From NCBI GenBank assembly GCA_030737835.1, contig CM060853.1, forward strand, positions 17,418,895 through 17,482,894: a stretch of 64,000 nt of DNA. The letters are read 5' to 3'. A program made the position numbers and the translations under genes. The stretch's first letter is position 1. The number at the start of each line of letters is the position of its first letter. Source of the stretch: Acorus gramineus (taxonomy: Eukaryota > Streptophyta > Magnoliopsida > Acorales > Acoraceae). Under the pieces are notes generated by a model. It was not told where the DNA came from. It ran no database searches and saw nothing but the letters and a program-made list of their open reading frames with translations. Below are positions 22,920-34,467 of this stretch, one piece after another.

Positions 22920-25900
22920 AGGGCATGGGCCTCTCCCCCGCGTCCAGCAAGGACCTCTTCATCCGCGGCGGCGGCGCTTCCTCCGCCTCCGTCGCTGCCA
23001 CCCTCTCCGACTCCCCTCAATCCTTCCCCTCCTCCTCCTCCTCCGCCGCCAGGACCCGCCTCCCCTCCCCTCCCGTTATCCTCCGCTCCAGATCCGACGT
23101 CGCCACCCTCCTCGCCCACTCCGCCCTCATCCGCCGCGTCTCCTCCGCCCCCTCCCTCCTCCTTTCCGTCCCCCGCTCCCCCTCCTCCTCCTCCTCCTCC
23201 CACTCCCTTCGCTCCCCCGCTGTCGTGAAGAGCGCGGCGTCGCTGCCGGTGCAAAGCGGGTCGTTCTTCTGCCGGATCAAGAACCTCGACACGGGGAAGG
23301 AGTTCGTGGTGGACGAGTTCGGGGAGGATGACGCGTGGGACCGCTTCAGCGACCTCCAGACGGGGAGGAGGCTCACCGTCGAGGAGTTCGAGCGATGCGT
23401 CGGCTACTCCCCCATAATCAAGGAGCTCATGCGCCGCGAGACCGTCGGCCAACCCTCCAGCCCCACCACCACCATCTCTTGCTCCCCCTCCGTCAATGCT
23501 GCTCACTCTAAGAGTGGAAAATCGGTTAAAAAGAAGGGAGCTGGGGGCGGTGGCAGTGGCGTTGGTGGTGGGAATTGGTTGAAGAATATAAGGGAGGTCG
23601 CGAATTCAGTGACGGGGCGCATCGTGGAGACCGCGGAGAGGTCTTCGTCTTTCTCGTCGGCCTCGTTGTCGACTTCCTCTGCTTCTGAGTTGATGAAGGT
23701 GCACCAACACGGGAAGTCTTACAAGGAGCTCACGGGGCTGTACATGTCTCAGGAAATTCAGGCTCACCAAGGGTCGATCTGGACGATCCGGTTCAGCCCG
23801 GACGCGCGTTACCTTGCGAGCGCGGGCGAGGACCGAGTCATACATGTTTGGCAGGTTCATGAGTGTGGGGTGTCAGAATCGTCTTCGGGTCGGATGGATG
23901 CATCTGGGAATTCAAGGCGGCTGCGCCCCCCTGTGCTCAATGGTTCGCCGGGAAGGCATGGTGAGAGGAAGAGGAGGGGGAAGATTTCTTCGTTGAGCAG
24001 GAGGGGTTCTGTTCCTGAGTATGTCGTTGTGCCGGAGACCATCTTTTCGCTGTCTGAGAAGCCGGTGTGCTCGTTCCAGGGACATCTGGATGATGTGTTG
24101 GATCTCTCTTGGTCAAAATCTCAGGTAGCATTCCTTTGCAGAATATGAGCTGTGATGTGATTCTGTAATTATTTTTAAGTCCCTCTTTTAGGATGAAAGT
24201 GGAAAACAATGAGATAACACAGTTCTTGTTATGAGTGGTGAACAATTGAGAATTAAGGAAAAATCTAACTGATAAGTTGATCAGAATATACATTACATAT
24301 GGTGAAGGCCTGTTTTATGTTTTTTTTTTTTTTAAACATCTATTAGTATTGTCATGAATGATAACCCACGTACGAAACTTTTCTTGTAATGCCACCATTG
24401 AATAATTAGACTTAAGACAGTTGGAATACAAAATGTAGACATGCTGTGTGTGGATGATGAAAATACTAAAGTGGATACATATCAAAAATAGAAAGGACAA
24501 GATTAAAATAAGCATACTAGGGGAAGCCTAGTCGGGGATAACGATTGTAAAACTTTTTTTGTAGGTGATGTGAACATCGCAGTATTTGCCAATGACTCCT
24601 TATGTATAAATAGGTGGGTGAGTAAATTGAATGGTACGGCCGAGAGAACAGGGAGACTCAGAAGATGGGGATTGTTGTAGGCTTGTATCCAGCACAGATA
24701 CAAAAGATTATAAAATAAAAAATGAGGATTTATATTAATTACATGATTGGGCTAATAAAATTAGCTTCAGACCTCTGACTATCTGGTTTATTGACAATTT
24801 GACACTAATGTTGAATGCTTGAGTTTCTAAATATTGTTCTTTGTCTTTATTAGGAGAATTATGATCTATTTCACCATGTGATAATTGCACTTAAAAGAGA
24901 TAAGGATCTTTCTGATTTTGAATAATCAACTTTCATTCATTGCAGCATCTGCTTTCTTCTTCGATGGACAAGACTGTGAGACTATGGAACATGGAAAGCA
25001 AGACTTGTCTAAAGTTGTTTGCCCACAATGATTATGGTGAAGGCCTAAGACACTTTTTGATTTAAAGTATCATCATCCTTCTTTTATCCAGTATAGTATT
25101 AAATATAAATTTCTCTAATGAAATTCACAGATTTCTTTTGTCTATGTGAACTCTTTCAATAGCCTGGATTACATTTCACAAAAATGGACAGTCTTATGAC
25201 AATGTGTATGAAATTTAGCCTGTTTTCTTATACACTTCATCTTCTGTTATTGCTTTCTTTGAACAGTTACTTGTATCCAGTTCAATCCAATAGATGATAG
25301 GTACTTCATCAGCGGCTCACTTGATGCAAAGGTTCGAATATGGAGCATACCAGATCGTCAGGTTGTTGACTATACTGATCTGCATGAAATGGTTACCGCA
25401 GCATGCTACACTCCTGATGGTCAGGTGTGGATATGTGGCTTTAGTGTTCTTTGAGTCTTATAAAACTCACCTACACCTTTTCTATTTACCAATATTAGAT
25501 ATATTAGGCACCGATTGATTGGTCATATTTTGTCGGTGACAGGGAGCTTTGGTTGGTTCACATAAGGGAAGTTGCCGTCTATATACCACATCTGGTATGA
25601 GTCATTCAACTATTGTTGTCTCCATTAAATCCAGAGGTTTTTATATGATTTTCGGCAGTACAAAAATTAATATTTCACAAAGCAGTTATATTTGTGCAAT
25701 AAGTTTATATTAGTACTTGGACGGATGCATAAAATGTAAAACATTAACTTGAACTTGATTAACCAGGACTATTGAGTGGATTGTAGCATATCATTCCATA
25801 AGAGACAAGAAGATGTTCAATATTATCATTGCAACAAAACTTCTAGACAGGTTAATCATCGGATAATGCAACGAGATAGAAAGCCTGGACTAGGAACCCA

Positions 25901-28900
25901 CAGTCCTTTATGATTATACCCATGAAATTTCCCAGAGATTGTCAAGGGATTGGTTTTAGCTAAGTGGCAACGACTACACAAAGGATACTTGTGGGATGGT
26001 AAAGTGCTCAGATTAATAGGGAGAATCCCTAATTCAAGTCCCAACAATGGCCACTTTGCAGAAAAAGGCCAAAGGTTAGGACCGTCTCTGGTCTCTCTTC
26101 TCCCAGGCACCCTTCTATATGCTGGAACACTCTGGATGATGGCCTTTAGCGACTCTTACATGAGATCTTAGATAGAGTGCATCATACAATCTTGAAGATT
26201 TGCAAAAGAATGAGCGAAAAGTCCTGATAATTTGCCTCATAAAAATAGCAGATCTTTCTACAAATGTGTCAAAAGCCTTGCCTACCCACCAATATCCTTT
26301 TCTAACTTTGCTGGCGGAGATCCCCCTTTTTTCTAAGACTGCAATTTTTCCATAAAGTGAGCTAAATATTGCTTATTTTAGTAAGCTGATGAATACCAGG
26401 CTATTCTGGATTGATCCTTGGAACTTGACTCTGACACATTGCTTTTGGGGGTAGCAGTGGCCAAGATTAGTGACATCAGGTTTATATCAGTCCCTGAGAC
26501 TTCTTAGCTTTGGAGGAAGATGGTCTGGAATTATGTACATCTGTTTGGCCATTATCACCATTGTCAAGAAGCATGGTTGTCTCAATAGATGAACAGATTC
26601 ATTTGAACTATGAGAAATTGAAAGATGTCTGAAACTGAAGGAGAGATGTTGAGCTGCTTTCATCCTTAGAGCCATGATACAAAATGAATGAAGAATGAGG
26701 AGTCCTGGAAAAGATGGGTGATGCTGCATATTTTTGGCCTCCAATATTCCATGAATCTGTCCTGTTGAACCAAACCTGATCATTGTCACCATTGTCAAGA
26801 AGCATGGTTGTCTCAATAGATGAACAGATTCATTTGAACTATGAGAAATTGAAAGATGTCTGAAACTGAAGGAGAGATGTTGCATCCTTAGAGCCATGAT
26901 ACAAAATGAATGAAGAATGAGGAGTCCTGGAAAAGATGGGTGATGCTGCATATTTTTGGCCTCCAATATTCCATGAATCTGTCCTGTTGAACCATACCTG
27001 ATCACATGAACTTGGCTGACATAGATCTGATGCCATGATGAATCTTTCAAATGGTGGAATTTATACTTTAACTGTGGTTGGCAGAAGACATATGCATCTT
27101 TTGCAATAATTATGCAATTTTGACTTTCAAATAATTCTATATACTAATTAAATGAATAACTTATAAGTACTTGAGTAACATATCAAGTTGCCTTTTACAC
27201 TAGTATGGTCTGCTATTGTATTACAGCATATGTACATTTGACAAATGAAGTGTGATCTTCACAGATTCATCTAAATGCCAAATAGTTTTCTAATGATGGG
27301 ATTTAGGTTGACCATCTAACTTGTTGCAGAATAAGTAACTGGACATTTTTTATTGTGCGATCTCATCAACACACTTTTTCATTCTTGGTGACAGGGTGCA
27401 AGCTACGTCAAAAGGGCCAGATAGATATCCAAAACAAAAAGAAAAAATCGCATGCAAAAAAAATTACTGGATTCCAGGTATACTGTTTTTAATGCAGTTC
27501 CAAAGACCCTAAAAAACACGAGCATCTCTTTACTCCTATGACAATCAGAGTATCAGACTAATTTTCATCACCTTTTATTTCAGTTTCACGTACATTTATT
27601 TTGTTGGCTGATTTGCTAGAATGTACGTTTTTGTGTTTGAACAGTTTGCTCCAGGAGATCCATCTGAAGTGTTGATTACTTCTGCTGATTCCCAGATACG
27701 GGTATTTGATGGTGTCGATATTATCCACAAATTCAGAGGTGAGAACTGATGTATGATGATTAAACAGCATTAGACTTGCATGTTGTCCCATTTGACACAT
27801 TTATTTTGAGTTCCTTATTGTTTACTTGCTAAACTTAAGATTTTTATTGCCATGAAGATATATTGTTATTGTAAGTCAACATCTTATATTCAGAATGCAG
27901 TTTTTTTTTTTTTAAGTTCCTCAGAATGTGGTCTCTGATGGCATCATCTATGGTTTAGGAGGGCTACAATTAAATTCTTATGGTAACAAATAGATATTGA
28001 TAAAATTGTTATATGTATATATTTTCTAATCAAATGCCAATAACATTTTATAATGTTTTTCCACTGGTAAGCTGGAACATTGGATCCCCGGCTTTTCGGA
28101 TGCAGTTGAGGTCAACAAAGGCATACTTCACCCAACTAACTGAAGCTGAATCATTTTTCAAGGAAAAACAACAGATTAACTTAGCTATAAATTTCCCCCG
28201 CCTCCATTTCGTTTAAAGGGTGTCATTTTTCTATATGAAGCTCCTACCTTCTCCTCGAAGAAAAAATTGGTTATAGGTTGGCAGTTTTCCTGATCACCTA
28301 ATACTTTATAGATTAGATTTTTAATTAGTCTGTAAAGATCCTTTTATCTGAATTATGAAGAGACGGAGGACTGGAGAAATGCATCTTTTCTCTTCCTATA
28401 TGGTGTTAGTGGGTGAAACTACTTACATTGGTTGATTTTCTATAGTTTTAGGCTCTATCAGGTTGCTTTTTGCAGTTTATCTATCGAGGATTTATATTAC
28501 CCCTTTGGAAAGGGTCACAACATAGAACTTAAGAATAGTATTTAAAACATGTTGCATTCGAAATATGTGAAGCAAAAAGGGTATATGTATAGCATTTCTC
28601 TGGAGCTTAAATTTCCCGGAACAGCAAGGGCAGAGGAAAGGGAGAGTGAATGGCAGTGCAGAGGACATATATTTCAAAATAAAATTTAAGCCTTTTCCAT
28701 TAGATTTTGTATTGAGAATAATAGCATCCATTTACTAACCATTCATGATATTCTCGGGCTGTCAGGTTTCCGAAACACTAGCAGTCAGATATCAGCATCC
28801 TTCACCGCAGATGGAAAATACGTCGTGTGCGCGAGCGAGGATTCTCAGGTATACATATGGAAACGAGATGAACTCCGCCAAATGAGCGGTGGGAGTTCTT

Positions 28901-29481
28901 CTGGTGGCGGTGTTAAAAACAAAAGCTGGATGACCAACAGGTCCCACGAACACTTCCACTGCAGAGACGTCTCAGTCGCAATCCCATGGCCTGGAAGCTC
29001 CAAATTCGAGCCCCCTCCCCTTCCCTTACGCCTGATGAGGCACCACCACGAAAATCACTCAAGACGAAATGCCTCCTCACGAGCATCCACATCTTCCGTG
29101 ATCTCAGCCCAAGAAGACATCTTCGTGAGCAGCAGAAGTCACGGTTCGCCCCTCTGCAAAAAGAATTCTTCACAGAGGGCGCTTCAAAACGCAGAGCAGG
29201 ATCACCGGAAACCATCTTATTCGGAGTCGAGCATTGGTGGCATATCATTAGCTTCCGCTTCTCGGTTGCTGAAGTCGGGCGTGTTGTCGACGATTTCACC
29301 TACAACCATTCCTCCTCCATCCTGGTGGTGGTATGATGGGGGTAGCAACAGGATAAGTAGCATCCAGGAACCTGCTGCATGGGGACTGGTTTTTGTCACA
29401 GCAGGGTTGGGAGGGGAGATCAGAGTTTATCAGAACTTCGGATTGCCTCTCCGACTCAATCGCCAGGCGACGTTCTTCTGA
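22643..29481 (+). CDS. WDR44-like WD40-repeat protein
   Basis: Seven exons: 22643-24124, 24946-25036, 25267-25424, 25543-25594, 27395-27477, 27645-27738, 28766-29481. All phases agree and give 891 aa. Mammalian WDR44 binds Rab11 on recycling endosomes; the plant homologues are poorly studied. The N-terminus is acidic and carries [15 protein letters not shown], and the plant-type block [16 protein letters not shown] (about residues 73-88). WD40 repeats run from about residue 371 ([20 protein letters not shown]) through [20 protein letters not shown] and [13 protein letters not shown], then SLDAKVRIW and DSQIRVFDG, to the last blade ending [14 protein letters not shown] basic linker [10 protein letters not shown] lies between repeats in exon 5. 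The C-terminal 200 residues are S/R-rich and end with a final blade-like [20 protein letters not shown]. Start: first in-frame ATG ahead of the conserved acidic block. Confidence 0.88.
25945..26165 (+). mobile_element. SINE-like repeat in WDR44-like intron 4
   Basis: TTAGCTAAGTGGCAACG matches a pol III box A and AATTCAAGTCCC a box B. They are followed by ATGGCCACTTTGCAGAAAAA, GGTTAGGACCGTCTCTGG and a pyrimidine-rich stretch, the same order as in the copy at 3340-3640; both copies also share ATGGTAAAGTGCTC. Box A and B lie about 70 bp apart, longer than usual. Boundaries are approximate. Confidence 0.4.
26557..27003 (-). repeat. Tandem duplication of about 231 bp in WDR44-like intron 4
   Basis: Two near-identical units, copy 1 about 26557-26787 and copy 2 about 26788-27003, with a period of 231 bp (TCTCAATAGATGAACAG at 26580 and 26811). 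Copy 2 lacks 9 bp (AGCTGCTTT) and shows a single-base change near its end (CAAACCTG versus CATACCTG). Both the period and the deletion are multiples of three, so a minus-strand frame stays open through both copies (26487-27050, 187 codons). The peptide has no recognised domain. The near-identity indicates a recent event. Confidence 0.85.
28066..28220 (+). mobile_element. Possible L1-type LINE relic in WDR44-like intron 6
   Basis: A plus frame reads [19 protein letters not shown], then [16 protein letters not shown] and NFPRLHFV before a stop. This resembles the segment before the L1 reverse transcriptase (F..RL..LK..L..W, then E..F..QKSR..WL..GD.NT.FFH) in decayed form. It is a short fragment and only suggestive. 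Confidence 0.3.
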
Positions 29482-29755
29482 AATCTAAACAGATTTCAAA
29501 TTAACAGAGTGAAATGCAGCAACCATGACGCGATTCTTCTTAAATTTTTATTCTTTCATGTGTTACCCAATGTATTATCACAGGGTAATGACTTCTGTAC
29601 ATTAGATGCAAATATACAATGTGAATATGATTACAGAGTCCCTGGCAAAAGATCTTATGGTGCTTCCTATTAATTATGTTTAGATGCATCTCTTCATGAG
29701 CATTTCATGGATGAATAATTTGTTTACCTTACATGTCAGATGAGATGCTCTCACT
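29482..29755. other. Convergent 3' UTRs of the WDR44-like and DYW-PPR genes
   Basis: Only 274 bp separate the two stop codons, which face each other. The transcripts probably overlap or nearly touch. No other feature was seen. Confidence 0.6.
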
Positions 29756-31618
29756 TCACCAGTAATCAGAGCAGGAACACAAACCATCCCTGAAATGGTG
29801 GAAGCGGCTGCGGTCCCTGACGACGATCTCCCGCTCGAAAACATCAGATGCTAGCTTGATCGCGACATGGCAGTCGACACACATGCGAAGGTTCTTGAAG
29901 ACGCGGAGAACCGTGCCAGGCCTCGTGCATATCAACCCCATCGCGACAGCGAGCCTCTCGCTGTGTGCAAAGAGAGCCTGCTCCCTCTCCTCCTCCCCAT
30001 CGCCCAACACGTTTGAGCCACCACACGAGGCGACTTCTGGAACATACCCCGCCGACCTCAACCTCCGCACCATCTCATCCACCATGGCATACACCTCTGC
30101 CGTCCGCGGGTGTGACCTGTCCCCCACACCGAACCCGTGCACCTCGCCATCGATTTCAATGAAACTCATCCCGGGTGCCTTCCGCAGTCCGCTGTCCTTC
30201 TTGAACAACTCCCTAAGAGACTTCGCATCGTCTCGCTTCCCCACAGACAGCAATGCGTTGGACATCAAGACATTGTAGCCGGTGCTCAGCGGGTCCATCT
30301 CCACGAGCTCCCGAAGCATCCGCTCCCCCAATTCGATCACCCCGTGGGCCGCGCAAGCGGCGAGGAGGGAACCGATCACGACCTCGTTGGGGCGAATTGG
30401 CATTGCTTTCACTACGGCCTCCGCTTCTTGCAACCGCCCGGCCCGCCCAAAGAGATCCACCATGCACGCGTAATGCCTCACCGTGGGCACCACCCCGTAG
30501 ACCCGCGCGAGGTCCGCAAAGACCCGTTGGCCTTCGTCCACCAAACCAGAGTGACTGCAGGCGCTCAAGACTCCGATGAAGGTGATCTCGTCCGGAGGCA
30601 AGTCCATCTTCGCAAACAAGCTCAAAACGGCTCTTCCGTGCCCATGCATCGCGAGCCCGCTAAGCATCGCGTTCCACGCCACGACGTTCTTCTCCTCCAT
30701 CGCATCAAACACCCGCCGCGCAGCGTGTATTCTCCCGCACTTTGCATACATGTCGATCAAGGCGGTCGCCACCATCGGATGCTCGTACTTGCGCATGTTC
30801 TTCAACGCGTAAGCGTGGACCCATCTCCCCATGTTGAGATCCCCGGATTGGGCGGCGGACGACAAGAACGAGCACAGCGTGACATGGTTGAGGTCCACCG
30901 CGATCGCCGTCCATTGCGCGAGGAGCGACATCGCCTCCCTCGCGAGCCCGCGCTCGACGTAAGCGGAGATCATCACCGTCCACGCGATCTCGTTCTTCAC
31001 AGGCATTTCATCAAACCACTTCCGCGCGCGATCCAACCCATCCAATCGAACCAACCCATTGAGGATGATAGTCCAAGAAACGACGGTGGGGGTACCCATA
31101 TCAGCAAAAACGCGTCTCGCGTCGTCTAATCTGCCGCACTTGACATACATGTCCATGGCGGCGTTGCGGGCGGGGATTGTGAAAGGGAGGCCCCGCTTGA
31201 TGAAGGCGAGGTGCGCGCGCGCGCCGGTGACGGAGTCGCTTAGTTGAGAACAAGCGACGAAGACGCTGACCGCGGTGACCTGGTCGGGCCTCGGAGCGTC
31301 GGGTAGGGACTCCATGGCGCGGAAGAGGCGGAGGGACTGTTGGGGGAGGCCGTCGCGGGCGCAGCATGAGATGAGGGCGGTCCAGTCGGGGGTTTCGGTG
31401 AGCGGGAGGGGGATATCGGAGAAGAGGCGCAGGGCGGAGGAGGAGGAGGAGGGGCAGGCGGCGTAGGCGTGGAGGAGGGCGGTGCGGAGGGAGTGGAGGA
31501 GGCCTGTCTTGGTGAGGATGGAGTGGAGCTTCTGGACCTTGGATGGGAGGGTGAGTATGGCGGAGCGTCTGAGGAGGGTGCGGTAGTGGATGGAGAGTGG
31601 AGGGAGTGGGCGAACCAT
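29756..31618 (-). CDS. PPR protein of PLS class with E, E+ and DYW domains
   Basis: Single exon, 620 aa from the ATG at 31618. DYW-class PPR proteins are sequence-specific C-to-U RNA editing factors in mitochondria or chloroplasts. After a short basic presequence (MVRPLPPLSIHYRTLLRRS), PLS repeats follow, such as PDWTALISCCARDGLPQQSL, CGRLDDARRVFADM, KNEIAWTVMISAYVERGLAR and MYAKCGRIHAARRVFDAM. The PG box is DRSHPRTAEVYAMVDEM. The DYW deaminase has the HSE zinc-site motif (HSERLAVAMGLI) and the C..CH motif (CVDCHVAIKL), and ends CSCSDYW. Repeat order and sequence resemble Arabidopsis At5g15340. Another in-frame ATG at 31681 would add 21 residues, but it lies directly under a TATA repeat at 31687-31700, so transcription probably starts below it. 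The presequence length also fits the homologue. The editing target is unknown. Confidence 0.9.
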   Translation of the reverse strand: MVRPLPPLSIHYRTLLRRSAILTLPSKVQKLHSILTKTGLLHSLRTALLHAYAACPSSSSSALRLFSDIPLPLTETPDWTALISCCARDGLPQQSLRLFRAMESLPDAPRPDQVTAVSVFVACSQLSDSVTGARAHLAFIKRGLPFTIPARNAAMDMYVKCGRLDDARRVFADMGTPTVVSWTIILNGLVRLDGLDRARKWFDEMPVKNEIAWTVMISAYVERGLAREAMSLLAQWTAIAVDLNHVTLCSFLSSAAQSGDLNMGRWVHAYALKNMRKYEHPMVATALIDMYAKCGRIHAARRVFDAMEEKNVVAWNAMLSGLAMHGHGRAVLSLFAKMDLPPDEITFIGVLSACSHSGLVDEGQRVFADLARVYGVVPTVRHYACMVDLFGRAGRLQEAEAVVKAMPIRPNEVVIGSLLAACAAHGVIELGERMLRELVEMDPLSTGYNVLMSNALLSVGKRDDAKSLRELFKKDSGLRKAPGMSFIEIDGEVHGFGVGDRSHPRTAEVYAMVDEMVRRLRSAGYVPEVASCGGSNVLGDGEEEREQALFAHSERLAVAMGLICTRPGTVLRVFKNLRMCVDCHVAIKLASDVFEREIVVRDRSRFHHFRDGLCSCSDYW

Positions 31619-31686
31619 CCATTGATCACACACAAACACAGCTCCCAAGTCCAGTGATGGGAGGCTTAACAATGGCTGCATATGTG

Positions 31687-31700
31687 ATATATATATATAT
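31687..31700 (-). promoter_or_regulatory. Candidate TATA box of the DYW-PPR gene
   Basis: An alternating TA run (ATATATATATATAT) about 70-80 bp upstream of the ATG at 31618. A TATA box here would put the transcription start near 31655-31660, supporting 31618 rather than 31681 as the start codon. Confidence 0.35.
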
Positions 31701-34467
31701 TTGAACGCTCATTAGAAGTTTTTTAATTGGGGGAAAATGCATGTAAATCCAAGTGGCACCGATTAAAGTTTCCATTGACTGATGAATGTTTTATGTATTT
31801 TTTATTTAGTTTAATATAGTATATAAAAAAAAAACTCTTATAATATTTTAAAAATATAAAAATTATTTGTAAAAGATGATTTTATCTTTTTGGATAAGGT
31901 TTTATAATCTATTGAAAGAGATAAAATTATTATTTATATAAAAAATTTTACATTTTTTACATATTGTATGGGTTTTTTAGTAATTGTATTTTCAGTCATT
32001 GTTAGCTAAATAAATATTTGCACGATATTTTTCATCTATTAATGAAAGTTTAACTTACATGGTTATTTGGATTTATATTGATATTTTTTATATAGACTTT
32101 AGAAAAAAATCAGAGAATTATATGGATTTCAAACAATTTATAGGGTTATTTGGATTTTTCTCAGGGTTAAATGCATATAACCCTTGAGTATGGCATGGAA
32201 CATAAGGCAAGAATAATGTAGAATAGATGAGAATAGCTAAAAAAAGTTATTTGTTTTAATAGAATAAACCCCGATAGTTATGTCTGGATAAGCTAGAATA
32301 AAGTCTGATAACTATTCTAAAAAAATAGTAGAATTGCTTATCAATGTTTATCTATGCCAATGGATAAAAATATCATTCTCTATCATTTTAAAAAATTTAT
32401 CTCACCTAACAGACTCACACAGATTCCAAAAACTGTTACATCTATCAAATCAATCATATATCTCTCACTCTATTTCCAGGGGTATAATTGTCATTTAAAA
32501 AATCATAAGCTCTTATTCATCCCTTATCAATCACCAAACAACAAAAAATTCATTTTTATATTTCCCAATGAGAATAACAAAAAAGACAACCAAACAAAAA
32601 ATTGCTTATTCAGCCTGAATTGTTATATATCCCAGTATAACTATCGAGAACGAATAACCTAATATCACATCCCAAAGTTTTACGTATATCCATGTTGCAT
32701 TGAATATCTATATAACCCCCTGTGTATGATCTGGTTAAGCATTTGACTCATTTAGTTAATTATCCATCAAAAATAGAAAAATATGCGTGGAATATTTCAT
32801 TTGTTAACAGTGAAATTAATTCAAATATTCATATAACCTCGTGATTTGTTAAAAAAATTCAAAAAGACCCAAACAAATTATTAAAATATTATTTTCTTAT
32901 CAAATACCATTTGATTTATTCTTTTCCCCCAACAATCACATTTCTAACCGTTGCGATAGTTCATGATTTTAACTCCGTTCAACTCTTCTTTCTTCTTCTT
33001 ACTCTTGTTTCTATGCATCACCATATCTTCTTCCTATTATTTCGAAAACAAATTGTATGTTTTTTTTCCTTTAGGAGAGGTGACGACGGAGAGAACAGTG
33101 AAAGAGAGGAGGGTCAAGTAAAAGAAAGGTAGGCGAATGCTCTTTGTTTGGGAGAGGTGACGGTGGTTTTGTTTTTCTAGTTTAAGAGAGATGTAAGACA
33201 TTTTAGCCTTTTAGGTTTAGAGAGAGTATTGGGGTACTCGGTCTTTTTCACAAGTCATGTTAAATTAACTACTGCAATAGTTTGATAAAGTAACAACAGA
33301 AGATTATATATAAAACCATTGTATATATGTATAATAAAAACAAAAAAAAAACATAATAGGCTCTTTAAATAAATTTTATGTTACTTGAATAATAAAATGA
33401 GAGGTGTAAAACTACAGCTCAGCAGTTGAAAAAAGAATTTGTAAAAAAAACAAACAAAATTGAAATGGTAGACATTGTCATTAAGTATGAGTAATTACAA
33501 CGTTTGAATGAAGGATGAGAGAAATAAAAAAACAACAAAAAGAAGAAAATGACCGACTATAACCAATCGCCCCAATCATATGATTGGCGGTGGACGAGAG
33601 TGTACCCGGCGGTGTGTAGCAACTAACTTAACTCCTCCAATACTAGCCTCTCCCCCTCAAACCAAACCCCGCAGCTCTAGATAAATAAATACCCCACTCC
33701 TTGATGTACATGGTGGCCGCATGCCAAAGATTTTCAAAATAAAATCTTCTTGCTTTGAACGCCACCTCGTTGCAAGCTAATCATAGGACCCACGCGCACG
33801 CCGATTCAATGGACTGAGCAACAACTCCATTGCACGATTTGCTTCATGGTTCACCAATTTTACCGCCGCTTCCCATAACAAATCCACGTTCAACCGCTTA
33901 CCATAAAAAATATATATATATATTAAAAAAAAAAACCAATATCATTATAATTTTACTCAAATTAAGCAATTTTCTTATAATTTAAAAGAAAAGGTATTAC
34001 ATTTACTTAAATCTATTATATAATATATATTTTAATAATAGGCAACTATTATGATTTTTAGATTTCCACGAAACTGATGAGTCTATTGATTCCACCATAT
34101 TTTCATTTTGAATCGGACAGAGTGACAGGCTCACATTTTTCAATAATACCACCAATCAAATGAATGAATATTTACACTTTTAATTCAAGAATAGAATCAG
34201 AATCTCCTAATAGACCTCGGATTTATTTACTTTTTTCATACAACCCCCTCTACAGAATCCAAAAAAAAACAACAGGTCTCATCAAAACGCAAAATGAGAT
34301 ACAACCAACTTCCAATGCAGATTTCCAGAATATTTACCATGTCAGGATAAACCAGCTAGTATGATGAAGAACAGATGTAATTCTCTATTTTGATGAAAAT
34401 ATTCTGGATTGATAATTCCAAAATTTTACAGGTCATAGCATAGGACGTCAATATTTGAAATAGGAAC
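31701..34467. other. AT-rich spacer with MITE remnants; no gene seen
   Basis: 31740-32170 and 32650-32880 share phrases such as ATATAACCC and GGTTATTTGGATTT and look like decayed repeat copies. 32190-32660 is a MITE-like copy related to one at 40570-40935. 33700-33900 (minus) has a short less-AT-rich block whose broken frame includes NHEANRAMELL, vaguely RNase H-like but too short to call. The right end is the 3' UTR of the next minus-strand gene. Confidence 0.4.
32190..32660 (+). mobile_element. MITE-like element, family shared with 40570-40935
   Basis: Shares with the 40.6-kb copy an end rich in GAATAG/GAGAATAG words and, at the other end, AACAAAAAAGACAACCAAAC followed by AAAAAATTGCTTATTC. 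The repeated GAATA/TATTC words at opposite ends suggest terminal inverted repeats. The exact ends and TSD were not resolved. Confidence 0.35.

Noticed and set aside
22796-23506. 236-codon minus-strand frame over WDR44-like exon 1
   Set aside because: Glycine-rich low-complexity shadow of the serine/proline-rich sense frame.
30137-31129. 330-codon plus-strand frame over the DYW-PPR gene
   Set aside because: Antisense shadow; the minus strand carries clear PPR and DYW motifs with full length.
34067-34090. Hammerhead-like words (CGAAACTGATGAGTC)
   Set aside because: CTGATGAG and GAAA are both present but not in an order or spacing that forms stems I-III; no closing GGACGAAA-type partner was found.
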